Source: Sceloporus undulatus
Lineage: Eukaryota; Chordata; Lepidosauria; Squamata; Phrynosomatidae
NCBI RefSeq assembly: GCF_019175285.1
Contig: NC_056528.1
Location: forward strand, 20,771,066-20,835,065
Direction: 5' to 3'
DNA length: 64,000 nucleotides
The notes beneath the pieces are model-generated. The model did no database searches, was not told the DNA's origin, and saw only the letters and a list, made by a program, of their open reading frames with translations. This document shows, one piece after another, positions 33,818-48,800 of this stretch (within the stretch, counting starts at the first letter, position 1; each line of letters opens with the position of its first letter). Position numbers and translations under genes: made by a program.

Positions 33818-36800
33818 TCCGCAAAAGTCAAGTCTGCAAATGTGGAGGGACAAATGTACCAAATTGTTCCTCTTCCAGGGCAAAATAATTTTTTAAAGCC
33901 CTAAACACAAGAGAGATTAATCGCAGAGGTTGGACATGCCTTGTATGGCAAAGGTGCTACAAGATCCCATTGCATACTTAAAGCGACTACTGTTATTCAA
34001 AACAGAAAACATACACATGCTGAGGTTTACCTTAGAACCATCATTCCCATCTTTTACTTCTAGATTGAGAAATAACTCGATGAGACCAGGCTGTGTCTCT
34101 ACAGCAACTGTGAGAAACTCAAGAATCATGACTTTAATACGCATGTCCTCAATTTTGCTCTGCAGACGTGTCAGAAAGGCATCTCGGATAGCAGCAGCAT
34201 CATTGCCAAGGCACGCATAGACAGACATTGGAGCCACCTGAAAAAAAAATTACAAAGGCAGATTGGGGAGAAAGACTGCTTTAAGTATTTAGGATGATGC
34301 CTCTTTTCATTGTTAAAAATGTGTTGCTTTGAAGGCATCATCGGACAGAACATATTTCATATCAATTCATGACATATTTTGATGCTTTACCATTCGTTTG
34401 TATGCCTAGGCAATTACATACTTGCAGCTCATCTACATACTATATATATCAATAATGTTGATGATTCGAATCCTGGTCTCTAGAGTCATAGCCCAATGCT
34501 CAAATCATTACACCATGTTGACTATAAGCTGCATGCGTCCTAAGAGACCAGAAGCCATACCAAAGCCACGTTCCAGTCCTAAGGTCTGGAGCGCAGCTTT
34601 GGTTCAGCTTCTGACCTCTTAAGATGTGTGTATCATTTAAACAGCATACCTTCAAAGTGGCTCGAAGAAGCTTTATTTTGGCCTGTCTGTATGGGCTCTA
34701 TAAAAAGTTAACAGTAACACTGGTAAACAGCAGTACCTGTCTATCCCTCTCTGTTTACTGAAGTGACATGATTCCCCAAATCCTGAGACAAATAAAGTTT
34801 TAAGATGCTTTTAGAAGATGCTTATGAGTTTGCAAGTCTTTAGCTCACCTGAGACAGTGATCTTGGAAGCAGATATAGGAAAGAACATGATCTCACATAT
34901 GTCAGATCCAAAACACTCTCTCCCAAAGCAAATGTGAAAAGGTATGCATTAGGGCTAACAGTATTTATTAGTTTTCCCCCCTCAGTCTACATATTGCTAA
35001 TACATCCTTCAAGAGAAAAGTGGTTGTTGGGTAACGCCAGACATTCTTGGACAATGCTGACTGTTTGCATCCATTTCAGTCCACTTCAAGCTTGGTTTCA
35101 AACTAGTAAACTTTGGTCATCCCATGTATGTACTTTGCCAGAAGTGTTAAAATAAGATGGCACAATACTGTGACCTCTTAAAGGTTTTTCATACCACTCC
35201 TCACACACAATCTTAACTAAAACTTACTAGAGTGGAGAATAAAGATTCCTCCTGATATTAATGGACTTCAACTGCCATCAGTTTTATCCTTTTTAAAAAT
35301 ATTGTAAGCTGCCTTGAATCCTACACTTTGGGAGAAAGGCAGGATATAAATTTAATACATAAAATAAATAAACAATAATATCTGTTACCACTGTGGATAG
35401 TGGCAGGAATGGCTGAATCCAAAGTCCATGCAAATAGAGGGGCAACTGTACTTTAAATAAACCAACCGATAAAGCAACCTCAGGAAAAACCTATTTCTCA
35501 AACAGGAGATGGGGAGGAACACCTGAGGATGTTAAAACCAACTTACTGTAGCCAGTCGCTTCAGGAGCTGAATGGCAAGGCGTGGCAAGGCTGGATCATG
35601 TTTGTGGTAGATATACTTCGCCAACACAGCAATCAGATTGTTTCTGTGGGCACCTGGCAAGAACATCAATTTAACAACAGAGGAGTTTAATGTATCTTTA
35701 AAGAACATTTCTTTATGAAATCAAATATATGTATTTCTCTCTGATTTCTGTGTGAAAACACAAGCTTTCCAAATTATAAACAAGTAGTTTACGCCTATGA
35801 CAAGTACGGCATTCCTTGCAGGCCAGCAGAAAGGTACATACCATGCTGAGTAAGGGCGTGCTCTAGAGGAGACACCATGCTGGATGGAGGCTTTAACCGG
35901 ATGACGTTATTGGTAACAGAGAATGCCAGCTTCACTGTTTGGATAAGCAGCTGGCCCTGGCCTTGAGAGTCATCACTGCGTGATCAACAATAACTGTGTT
36001 AGAATCCATCATTATCTGCAGTTCTCGTCAAAGCACTTGTCTACTCTTAGAATCATAGCAGAGTTGGATGAGATCACAAGGGCCATCCAGTACAGCTTCC
36101 TGCTATACAGGAATACACAATCAAAACACCCTACTCACTATCCAATAACTAGCTTCTTTCTCCAGATGAGCAGGTGAGCCTCACTTCTCTTCTGCTTTGA
36201 AGTCCTCATTCCAGCCCCAGTCCCTCATCTCATCAAGGTTTGTGAGGTCACAGTGCCAACAGAAAATCAAATGGCCACATTCCTCCATCAGGGTCTTCAC
36301 TTTAGACCAGTGGCAACCTGGTGCTCTGGTTGCTGGTACACAATCTCCCTTCTTCCAAATTTCCTTCACTAGCCTACTTTTCTCTTGATAGTAGTATACA
36401 GACTCTCCCCACTCCAGGTTCCATGCGTTTCCTGAAGCTTCTTCTCAGTACCCATCCTACCTCCATATGAGGTGTCATTAGGTTTGCTATTAAGACTGTT
36501 GCTCTGTGCTCTGTATTGGCCATCACTTCTCTAGCTTCCTTTCTCCTGCTTCTTTTCCAAGTCCCATTATTCTTGCTGAGTACATCAGTAAGAAGTAGCC
36601 TTTATTAAGTTGCATGCTATGTGCTCATCTCACATACCACTATGAACAGCCCTCTAAAAGGCCTGAAATCTGGGATTAGCTGAAGCACTTCTGACATTTG
36701 TAATGTCAATCACTGAGATAAGTCATCTGAGGTATGCCTTAAAGTGTTGTATCCGGGTGTGGATGAACCCATGGTGGAGTTTAAAGAAAGAAGGCAAGAC

Positions 36801-39800
36801 AACACTGCTCCAAAGGTCAAGCACCAGAAGTAGAAAGCAGGAGTGACAAGAAATAGATCCTTCATTCAGGACCTGACCAGGTCTTAGTACCCACCACTTG
36901 CTGGCGCATGTTGTGACTTCCCCGAGACCCAATGAAATTTTCATTCAATCCTCAAATGTCTAGCATTGCAGAGAGTAAGATACTGAAAATCATTCACACC
37001 TAGAACTCTTCCATTTGCCGTATTCACATTCCCTTGGTCATGCTGCTTAACTCTTTTCCTTGGATAACTAAACTGGATTTCTACATGCGCAACTAAAGTT
37101 TTAACTTACTGTAGTGCTAGAAATCAGAGAACGGAAGGAAAATTTCCTTCAGGGGCATAGTTTTTATGGGGGGGGGGGAGGCAATGCCCTCCTTTTGCCA
37201 CTCCCTCCCAGTTGTTATGGCTGATCCCTTTCCAGACTTCTTGACAACTTTCCCAAGACCCTTTGGGGTCTTTAGAAGGACAGTCCCTCTGGCTTAGAAA
37301 CTGACATTTCAGCACCCTCCACCATCTCTTCCTGGAAAACTGCATGCAGAGCATGAGGAAGTTTCACATACTGCCCTCTTGGTGCAGGTCCACACACAAC
37401 CTCTTGCTGTTCTTCTATGGGATCTCCTTGAGGGACTGTAATCCCTTAGAATACTAGCTCAAGACTATGAAGATTCTGATGCACCCTGTAGCTGGCCTTG
37501 GGCTTAGTCCAGTGTTAGTTCTGGTGGTTCTGTGGGTGGTGGCTATTTATTTATTCTTTATTTACTGGATATATAGCCCACCTTTCTCCCAACATGAGAC
37601 ACATGGCCTCTGCAGAGTCACCGCTTCAGTTTACTTCACATTGGGTCATGACAATAGGTGCCATCACATGCCAAGTTTGGGTAGAAATCTACAGGGGAGG
37701 GCCTTGGTTTTGCCTGGTCCCAGTAGTAGAAGATCCACTTAGCAAACCATGTTGGTCACCCAGGAAAGCCTATCATTAGGATGGCTATTTATCAATGTCA
37801 AGAAGATGTTTGATATTATATATCAGTCACTGGGGAAAGCAAGATGGAAGGTAAAGTTGCAATCACATTCTGCCCTTATACAAAATGGCAACATCAAGGT
37901 TTGCTTTTTTGGATTTTTAAAAATATTTTCAAGCCATGGATGGTTAAATCTGTGGATAAAGAATCCATGGATACGAAGGGCCAATTGTATATTGTTCCAT
38001 TTTTATTTTCACCATGTTCATCTGCTCTACATATTGACTTCTGGAAATATATAGCTGTTTTGTTTTATTTTCATATTCTATTTGTTCTGCTAGGCTCCAT
38101 GACTGCTGTTTTGGTCTTATTGGCGGGATACAAACCGCCGCTTTGCGGCGTTCCCCCGCCGGCACCATTTGCTCCGCGAGGGAGCCGCAGCATCCAAACC
38201 GCGCGGAGCAAAAAGCTCCATTTTGGAGCTTCTTTCTGCGGCGCACGGATGACGTAGTGAAGCGCCAAGGGCGCATTCGCTACGTCATTAGCGCCGCGAC
38301 ACGTCTGGACGCTATGCGTCCAGTACGTAAAGATGGCACCGGCCATGTAGAAGGGCCGGCGCCATCTTGTACGTATTGTATACGTACTAGGGTTAGGGGG
38401 GTGCGGAAGCACCGCCCCTTCCTAACCCTAGTACGTATACAATACGTACTCTATGGCGGTGTGTATCCCGCCATTTATTCTTTTAGTATTTTTATGAATG
38501 GATGCCATTTAGTTAGGAAGTGACACTTCTGTTTAAAAAAAAACAGGCAACTCACCTGCTGGATTGTGTGGCCATCACCATGTCAATGGTGTCCACCCAA
38601 TGCCCATGATGTTGATGACGGCCCAGCTTCAGTATTGGCCAAGCTAAAGATGCAAAGGGACTGCAGGCTGGGGGCACTGCTGTAAGGCAAGAACATACAG
38701 ATCAATTTGCAGTAGGAGTGGAGCTCTTCCTTGTCCAACTTGACACACTGAGCAGTATTAAACAGAAGAATGCTTGCTTCTTTGTAGCTGTGATAACTTC
38801 ACTCTGGGAATGGAGTATACACAGAGCTGTGCATTTAACTTGGAAGGCAAGGGAAAGAGAAAATCTTTACTTTACCTGCTATGCGGATCCATTTCAGGGT
38901 AAAGATTTAAGATTGCATGGATCAGCTGAAGAATAAGATATCCTGAAAAATGAGGAAAAAAGAAAACCTCTTACAGGGAATATTGCCCTTAATCTCTAAC
39001 AAGCCACAACTGGAAGCTAAAGTTGAAAACAGATTACAGATCCAGGATTGCTAGAGGACTTACAACAGTAAGTTTTTCCAGTCATATGCTGTTTCTGATT
39101 ACTTTAGCTACTTGTGAGCACAAAGGCATGCAGGAACAAATGGGCACCATACACCACCATTCTGTTTTCATATTTTGTGTTAACATAGGACACTGTGTCT
39201 GAAGTTGGCTAAACAAGCCTTTCCCTATGCTTGGAGATCTAGATATACATTAGAGGAGTCAGATCTGGGACTGGAAGACATGGTCAAAATATTGGCAAGA
39301 GAACATCAGTAGATACAATTAACACTAACTGGGAAGAGCAAACACATTTTATCAAGGGTCCATATTCTTATAAAGGGAACAGTATTTTCCATCAGTATTA
39401 CCAGGAACTTATGAGTGCAGGCAGCACTAGTAACTCTGTCACTGTCAACAACAGCAGTTTTTCCAACTCAAAGTGAAAGATTCTTCTCCCTTAGTCTTTT
39501 GGGTGTCCCTAAAGGATTGAGATGAGACAAGTGGGAGGGTATGCAATCCTTCTTTCACTTTATACTGGATGCCATGTGGATTTCAATGTGGTTGAAAAAG
39601 AAAAGAAAAAGAGCACTGACTTCAAACTTTCTCAAAGACCAAGTACAGACTGAGACCTTGGCTCCCCTGATTTTATAGATTATAGAGGCAAATCAAACTT
39701 ATGGGTAGGCACTCTCGTGTCCTGTAAATGTTTGGGACCACATTTATTATTAGCATGGTCAACCGTCAAAAGATTATGGGAGTAGGAGTACAAGACATCT

Positions 39801-42800
39801 GGGAGACACTGGATTGCATACTCCTGCTCCCATGAGGCAGCTTTTCCCAACTAAAGTTTGTCTTAGTCAAATTAGGTCCAGACAATCTGAAAAATGTATT
39901 TCCCTATGTGAACCTGCCATAATCTTAAAATCTACATAAGAAAGGTTTCTTTCATTCATGCCACCATCACAGGTTCGTTTAATGAGGACATGGGAGTCAG
40001 GGTCTTTTCAGTGGCTTCTCCCATCCTCTGGAATTCCCTTCCGCAGGAGGGAATTCCCTTTCTCCCTGATATCCTTTTGCCAATGGGCAAAGACCTTTTT
40101 GTTTAAGCAGACTTTCAATATGTAATTGCTCACACGAAAGGCTCCTACTGCGATGTGTGCTTAATTTTTAAATTCTTGTACACCTTTGAACAGCTTTATA
40201 CTGTTTCAATTTGATGATTTTAACTGTTTTCACATTTTTATTGTTGGGTTTTAATGGATTCCTTTTGAGAGTTGCCTTGGGTCCCACTCCAGGAGAAAGG
40301 CAGCATATAAATGAAATTAAATAAAATTCTGGGATGCAAAGGAGTAGCAGATATTAGGTAAGAGTTCATACCAGAATGACAGGTCTAGAGTGTAGCTCAG
40401 CCAGCAATCCACACAGCCCTGAGTATCACCAGTTGCCAGATTCGCTGCTCCCAAGACCTTGAGAACAAGGTATAACCCAGGAAAGAAGCACAGGACTTGA
40501 AAGAAAAAGTGTCAACCGTCCCCACCCCACAAGAAGAGTTAATGCTTACCGATTCGCTCTCTTACTCCATGGGAGTTGTAGCGCCACTTGTGATAGTTTG
40601 GCAGCATCTCTTTTAAGACAAAGACGACACAAGGCACCAAACCCTGGCTTTGAGTATTGCCAAGCTGGCCCTGGAAAAAGCAATCAGACCACATAATCTT
40701 TTGTTAACAGAAAATTTCAATATACTCTGCTAACAAAACCCCAGCCCCAAAAACACCAGGAATCTAAATGTTTCTTGCAATGTCCAAGAATGTCAACATC
40801 CAAGCTTTCTTGGGTGTGAAGCAAAAAGCTATCAGACTCTCAATCTCTGAAAAGACTCACCCGGACTAATGTCATGACTAGATTCAGGAAGGAGATAGTA
40901 ACACCATATTCGCCTTGTGGCTGCTCAATACTCATCAGCAAGTTACCATAGGCTCCAGCATTCATTCCCTCTGCACTGTGGACAAATAGAGGAAAGGAGA
41001 CTACAGGAAAAATGGGAGTGGGATGACTGTGCCTGTGCACACTTTGGATAATGCATAAGAATATATGAAGCTGCCTAAAAGTAAGTACAACTATTTGGGG
41101 AAAGGCTATGGCTGCCAGCTCCCATGATCATCAGCACCTACAAAAGGTTCTTGACTAAATCTCTGGAGACCTGCTTGTTTTGTGTTCTTACAATGTTTAT
41201 ACACACCAGAGAAGGGATTCAGAGAACTATAGAATGCATCAGTAGATGATGAAGTTAAAATATTTAGCCATCAGTGAAAGGAAATGTCCTTCACACCTCA
41301 AATGCAGTGGGCTGCAGTCTGTGAAAAGTTTGTGTTAAATGAAACTAGTTAGCCTTTAAAAACCCATAAGATTTCTAAGAAAGATGTTTGAAAGGCAAAT
41401 AGCAGGACACTTTAACAAATGAAAACATTATTAATCGGGGAACTTTGTAAGGATGGGTTTCTCAGTTTTAGAGGCCCCATATGGACTCCATTTTTAACAC
41501 CATTCACAACCTTGGTTTGCTTTTAGAATGAGTGAAATTGGATAAAAGACTGAATTGTGAATCAGGATGTATCTACTTCCAGTCTCATCTCTACTGTGAA
41601 TTAATTATGTGTCCTAAGGCATAATATACAGGAAAGAGCTTTCAATGTTTTCATTGCTATTCTGTATATATTGCCACCATCTATGGTTTTGTCCAAAATA
41701 TTCAGTTGATCAATGGATGATATAAATTACCTGATCATATGACTTATACTGGAAACTGGATTAGCAACGAATGGTAAAAAGCCTGTATGATGAAGATCAG
41801 TCCAAACCTGGAAAGACAGACAAAAATGTACATTTATCTATTTATATAGATGAGATGATGTAACGAAAATGACAAGAGCGTCTCTTACTTTTGCAGGCAT
41901 TCGGGAAGCCAGTACTGTCAAACAGTTGACACAGGAAGCAATAACATCAACGGGAGGAGAAATCACAGTAGTTAACCTGAGCAAGAGGCAAAAAATGTTA
42001 CATGGGGTTTCCCCAAACTCCCAGTTATTCAAAATCTTCAACTATTCAAAGCACTATTCAAAACTCTCAATTCAGCAATCCAAAAAATTCAACAATTCTT
42101 ATTATACGAGAAGAAGCATTTGAGTTTTATCTCTCAACTCCTCAACATTTTTTTCCTGACTATCATAATGAATTCAAAAACAGAACTACTCTTGCTTGCT
42201 TACCTTTGTAACAACATGTAGATCCGAGAAGTAATGGGCAGAAGATAATCTGCTATTGACACATCAGTACTGATGACTTTGTGAACCAGATCTATGATTG
42301 GTTTAACCCTCTGGCAATGCTGGATTACATCTGAAAAAAGAAATGGGTTTAGCATGGAAATATCTACTTTCTAGAATAAACAAGTGGGTTTCCACAGCTG
42401 AGAAGATTCAAATCCAGATCTCCCTGGCTCTCAAAACAGGATACAGGTCTGCTAAAAACACTGTTTGGTCTTTTTAAACATCTCACTATTAATTTATTAA
42501 TTTAATGTCCTGCCTTCCTCCCAATATGAGACTCAAGGCAGCTAACAAACTGAATGAATAACAAATTAAAAACTATGACTGGTACAAAAGGTTAAAAAGC
42601 AAATCATCAACGTTCACACAAAAAACATTAATTTAAAATAGTTTGTTAAAGGCAATTAAAATATAAAAAATGATGCTGGAAGTAAAAATACAAATCTAAC
42701 ACATTCCAAATTAAAAGACTCTGCACAGTTATCTCTCAAAGGCCTGGATAAATAGAAAGCTCTTTGCCTGTCAATGGAAAGACAGCAGAGAGGGGGCCAT

Positions 42801-45800
42801 CTTAGCTTCCTGTGGCATGGCATTCCATAATCCTGAAGCAGTCACACCCCACCCCAAAATTTATAGAGACTCACCAGCAGTTGACACAACATGCAGCAAC
42901 ATCTCAATCTCACACGTGAATAATGTCCAGCTACTATACGAATACTCCCATCGTACCAAATAGGCCTGGTCATCTAGCATCACCTGGCCCACTGTTCCCT
43001 GAGGAATCCGGAGATTTGTTTGACCCAATCCTAAAGAGCAAAGGGGAGAGACAAAATGAAACCAGAATCTTCACATGACTAAATTTTCTATTTGTCTTTA
43101 TCAATTCTGTGTGAGTTTCACCTATTCAAAACACAAAACACTAAAACATTAAACAAAATCAGTTATCCGGCCCTGAGGTTCAGGAAATGTGAATGTTTTC
43201 CTTTTAACACAAGATTCAAGACTTTCAATAAACTGAAGCTGAAACCAAATCACTTTGAATAGTTGATTATGAGTATGTCAGCTGATTTAACACCTGCATG
43301 CTCCCAATAAGGTAATCATCAACCCATAGAAATTCAGGTTCGCAACTTGTGAATGCTCTGCTGCTTAATTCTCAGGTCAGGGGAATTTCTTTCCAGCTGG
43401 TGTGTCACTTGAACCTTCTCAGGCAGCAAAGCTCTGCCAAATGTGATGCATACTGTAGCATTTTCTAGACTGAACCAATACAAAGTGTGCTATGCAAAAC
43501 TGCCTTTGAAGACTGGCCCAGGAGTTGAAAGCCAGGTTGCAACAAGAACCAGCCGAAACCAAACACACCACCAGTTTTCTATTAGATGAATAACTGCACA
43601 TGGTTTCCAGGTTCTACTCAAAGTTCTGGTTTCCATCTTTAAATGGTTTCTGAATATCTAAAGAAGCACCTCCTAGTTACCTCTCACTGTCCCCATTCTT
43701 AAGATTTGCTGGGGAGGTCTTGCTGCAAGTACCTCCACTATTTGAGATGTTACAAGTGATTCCCTGACATAGGCTGTGGTTTGGTCAGAAGGTAGGTGAG
43801 AATTCAAATAAATATAACCATGCAAAGGACAAAGAAACCCAGCCCACTGCCTTACCAAGGGGATAGAGCAGCTTTGGCACCTGTCTTCGCCACAGGGTAC
43901 CATCTTCATGAGATATCACATCTGGTGGTTTGTGCTTATACAGTTCAATGTAGAAAGACATCTTATCCAAGAAGGTATATACCTTTAATCAGGGAAAAGA
44001 TGAGATTAAGCTGAGAAAGAAGGAAAACAGCTTAAGATACTACTGTAAATTAGCTCCTGGATTGGACAGAAAGATGTCTTTCCATAGTGATTGTGTGACC
44101 TCAAAACGGATGCAGAATACTACAGTATGAGACAATTCTCCATGAGAGATCTGTCCCCATAATTTTAAAATGTAGACAAAATGGAAATTTACTATTTCTC
44201 TGGCTTCCAAGTAGCTATTAATCTACTGCTGGCAATGTCAGATAAGCACTGATCTTAGTGAAGATGCCAGGCCATGTTTTGAGTATATGTGCATGAAATA
44301 TGAGGTTTATGTGTGGGAAAGAGTGTACCTGTTCTGTAAATGAACACACAAATGTCTACACACACATGCACGGGCATGATGCCTGGCCTCCCAGCTGACT
44401 TACCGCCTCCACGTCAAAAAACACAACAAATCTCAATATATAAAATAAAACATCCTTCAAAACGAGTCAAATACAATACCTACAGGTATTGAAGATTTAT
44501 TACAGTCTCCTCTATATTACACAATGTAACCCTCACACTTGGCTATGGTGTTAAACTTTCCTTTTCTTTTCAGTATTCCCATACATACCTTTTTTGCAGT
44601 AGATTTATCTGAAACTAGTGCAGTAAGTAACTGCAGCAGTGGAGAAAGGAGGTGGGGAAACATCCCACAAACACTGTCCAAGATAATGCCCAGTCCTGCA
44701 GTTGGTTCCTGGCAAAGGACACAAAATAGTGTTATTAAAAAACCCAACAGTAATCACCAATCAAAGAAAATATTTCCTTGGTATAACAGCTTCACTATTA
44801 TATGTTCCAGATTAAAGGTGATTTCTACTTTTAAACACTTGTTTCAAGTTGTTTGCTTTGCTCTGAATGCTGTTAATTCATCTGCACAGCAGACTGACAG
44901 GTGGAACTTAGCACTTGAGAGCATACACTGAAAAGTCTCACACAAGCATAAATGGAAATACCAAGACAATAATTCAACAGGTAAAATCCACTAAATATGT
45001 GTCTGTCAGTTTACATACACAATCCTAAACTGGTTCACAAACATTTTTTTAACAATACATGTGTAGAAAAGCTACTCTTGAAAGACAGGGATTTCAAGAC
45101 CAAAAAGCTGGTTTTCCCCTATGGAGTTTGGACAAAAGAATACAAGGTAAAGACATATAGGCGAAACACCCTTTTCCCCCATGCAACTCACTGTCTTCCA
45201 GAAGAGTGGAGGAATGCTTGAAGCGGATAGAACTTCACATGCTGTATCTATGATGTCCTTTAGAAAGCAAGGAAAGAGAGGGTGAAAGAGGATATGCTTT
45301 ACATTACGTATCACTTGCTTTTCTCACTTTTTTTTTCATGAACACACACAAAATAATTAAACCCCCTGGCAAGGTACAGTCATTCCTCAACAAGCTAGGG
45401 GCACTCAAAAGAATTCTCAGCATTCTCATAAAATTAAGAATCATAATTTTGAGGGAGAAAATCATGGGAGCTTTCTACTCTTTGTATACTATTTTCAATA
45501 TCCACTCCAGATCTCAAGCTGGAACTGCAATTTATTCAGATACTTGGAATCTTTCCCATTCCAAACCCAGAAAATGCAGAGGCTGAGGCCAAAAATGAAG
45601 CTATTTCATTTCAGAAAGTGGTCACCACGGAAAAAAAGTGAGTAAGAGACTTGCAGTAAATAAAATAACATGCCGTGTCTGAAAAAAGGTTATAATAAAA
45701 CTAAAGCATCACCTTCCATACAAAACGAGCACATGGATATTTTTTTTCTATTTTAGACAAAAGCTAAGTAAGCAGAGGCAGGATAGAAGCATATGATACT

Positions 45801-48800
45801 GATGAACAGTATGAAGAAAGTGAATAGAACTTTTTCACTCTTTCCTATTGAATTCTGGGTGACACAATAAAACTCATGGGCAGATGTATGCAAAGCAGGG
45901 GAGGAAAAAACCCAAGTACTTATCTCCACAATACAGGCAACCCAGTACCATCCGTATATTTTGCATTACAACTCTCATAAGACTGTATCATTGACCATAC
46001 TAACTGCAGGTTACAGCAATTGCAGGACTAGGGCTAAATGGCATGAGACTGCCTAACCTCGGAACAGGCAATGTATCACCAGTTCATTATCACAAGCCGT
46101 AATGCTTATACTGATACCATATTGGGAGAAAGGTGAGATACAAATCAAATAAATAAAATATGGATTAAAAAGAAGAACCCATTGAGACAGTCTATCAATT
46201 ATAATTAGACAAAATAGTTAGATGGAACCTGTATGTGGCTGCAGGTCACTGTGTACTATTCCCCACTTGGGGATTTGCAAAGATGTATTACAAGCTGTAG
46301 TGGAAAACTATATAAATGACATCATTCCTCTTTGGTCAATGGAGCAGGGCTGATGACATATTGTAAGTTGGCATTCCATAAGCAAATGCTTGTGGGTTAG
46401 GCTCCCACTCTGCACCATCCCCAGGGAGGCTGTCCAAAGGCCATGGTCAGGCGTTGCAGTCCAGCACATCTATTGTGCACCTGGTTGGAGAAGGGCTTAT
46501 GTTTTGAATTCTTACCTGCTGATTGCCTAGTGTGTGCAGCTCCAGTGAGGTAAGGACAAAGGAAAGTAGGCCGTAAATACACATGCACGCTGTGCTAGAA
46601 ATACACTGAAAAGGAAAGAAAGAAGTTATGAAAAGCAAAGACCAAGGACGTCAAGTTCAAAAATCACAGAAGGAAACGCACCTAGCTTAATTAACTCACT
46701 GCTAAGGTCACTTTCCAAGGTAACAAGTCCATATTATAGCAACAGCAAATACATTTCTATACCGCTTATCAGTGAACTAGCACCCCCTAAGAGGTTTACA
46801 ATGCATAAGCCAATTGCACCCAACAATCTGGGTACCCATTGTACCGACCTACAAAAGGATGGAAGGTCAAGTGGATCTTGGAGCCCTCCTCTAGGATCAA
46901 ATTTACAACATTGTGGCTGCAGTACCAGCATTTAACCACTGCACCACTAGGGTTTCTTAATAGAATAATATGCGTATAATATTACAAACATAGAAGACAG
47001 ATAACTAATTTCTGCTATACTTGGGCTCAGCAATGAAATGTGCAAAAGAATCCATTAACATAGAGATGGAGATCAAGTAGCCCTCTGAATCCTGTTGAAC
47101 TGCAACTCCCAGAATTCCTCAATGCTATGCTGGCTGGGGCTGCTAGGACCTGCAGCACAACAACTTCTGAGGGTTCCATGATTCACATCTCTAATCTAAA
47201 AGTGGGTTATGAAAATAATACAATGGGCAGAACAGCAAAAAAAGGTCCCTCATACTAATGCTCTAGTCAGGGCTCCATGCTAAGCTTTCAGGGGTAAGAT
47301 CCCGTTGCAGGGAATTTCATAAAGATTATGTGTCAACTGAAATTTCCACCCAACTCTTCAACGCTTTTGCACGTGGCCAATTATATAACATGGGTCAGAT
47401 CACAGCAGCCTATTCTCCAGCTGTTTTTTCATCTAACGCATGTGGAGGGCACTAGCATGAGGAAGGCTGATATAGACTGTCAGTGATGTCAACAAGTCTA
47501 GGGTTAGGAAAACAGGTTGCTGGCATGAACAGTGATAACAGTTTTTTTCAACAAAGCCTGGATGAACTGCTCAGCAATACTGTTTTCTGAAAAGCCTTCC
47601 ATTGGATTATATGAGACTCACATTTCCTTCACTGCTTATGGACCGAAGCAGCTTTGTCAAATACTGGAAAACATTCAGCTGGATAGCAGTGCTCCCCATG
47701 CGCCGGATCACATTGGTTGCCTCTTCAGAGCTCAAGGTGTGGCGAAGCAAAGCCCAAGCCAAGAGGATGGGGGCATGATGGGGAACATCCCCTAAAGTCA
47801 ACAATAGGCTGTCCATTTCCTGCTCAGCACAAAGAAGGAATCCAATCAAATAATCATTCATTTATGAAATCCTTAATATCAAATACACAAGATATGTCCT
47901 CCTGGCTATATATCATTTGATCCAATGACATTGTAGCTCTTCATATTTTTCAGGAACAAGAATTATTCCTTTCTTTGAACCAATTTTTATATAAAAATAC
48001 TTTTAAGACATTTTTAAAAGGGGTGTTACAATTACCATTTTAACATGGATAGGAATTTTATTTTATTTTATTTTTTTGGAATTATCATCTGTAAACATAG
48101 GATTTGTTATTTAATTACCTGCCGGATCTGCCCACTACTAGCAAATTTATGTTCTTCTTTTCTGTCATCCAACAAACGCTCATGCAGAGAGTCAATTTCC
48201 ATGCCTTCCACTAGAATTAGAGCACTGAAGTACCTGGAGCAGAGATGGTGGAAAAGACAAAAGCCAGGAAGTCAGCAGCACAAGGGTGAACAAGCCGCTT
48301 CTTATGTTAGCTGCAGCTTAAGAATTAAGTCCAAAGAAATTTAATAGTTTCAGACTGAAGAATTTAGTAATTTGTGAACCATGATACAGCAATAGTACCA
48401 TTTGCAGAATATAATGTCTCTCAATTTCTACTAGAATACTTTAGAGTAAATAAATGCCCACTACCAAAAAAAAAAGGTTCTAGCAGTTTATGTCACAAAT
48501 GAAGCACATGTTTAAGAACAATCTGCATATCCTTAAGAGTCATAGCTTGGTTACACAACATATGCTTTGCATGTAGAATGTCTACAAGATCATGTCTGAT
48601 CTCATTTGTTAAAGTGATAGGCAACTCTTCTTCCTGAGGCCTTGAAAAGCTGTTGTAGGTTGCAGTGGATGGTAAGAGAAACCTGCAATCAGAGGCAGAT
48701 GTATCTACAGTGGGCCCAAGCTATCCACTAGAGTTTGGTTCCAGGACCACCCACCCACCCCCGGATACCAAAATCTGTAGATGCTCAATATATACAATAC

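Noticed and set aside
34440-34525. tRNA gene on the minus strand
   Set aside because: A- and B-box-like motifs are present but no cloverleaf or flanks fit; it is the head of a SINE.
38383-38430. TTAGGG / CCCTAA motifs as a telomere-like tract
   Set aside because: Each motif occurs once per arm of a hairpin; there is no array.
37944-38523. Several overlapping 110-137 codon open frames on both strands
   Set aside because: They coincide with the CpG-rich foldback element, where inverted repeats keep many frames open; no protein similarity seen.
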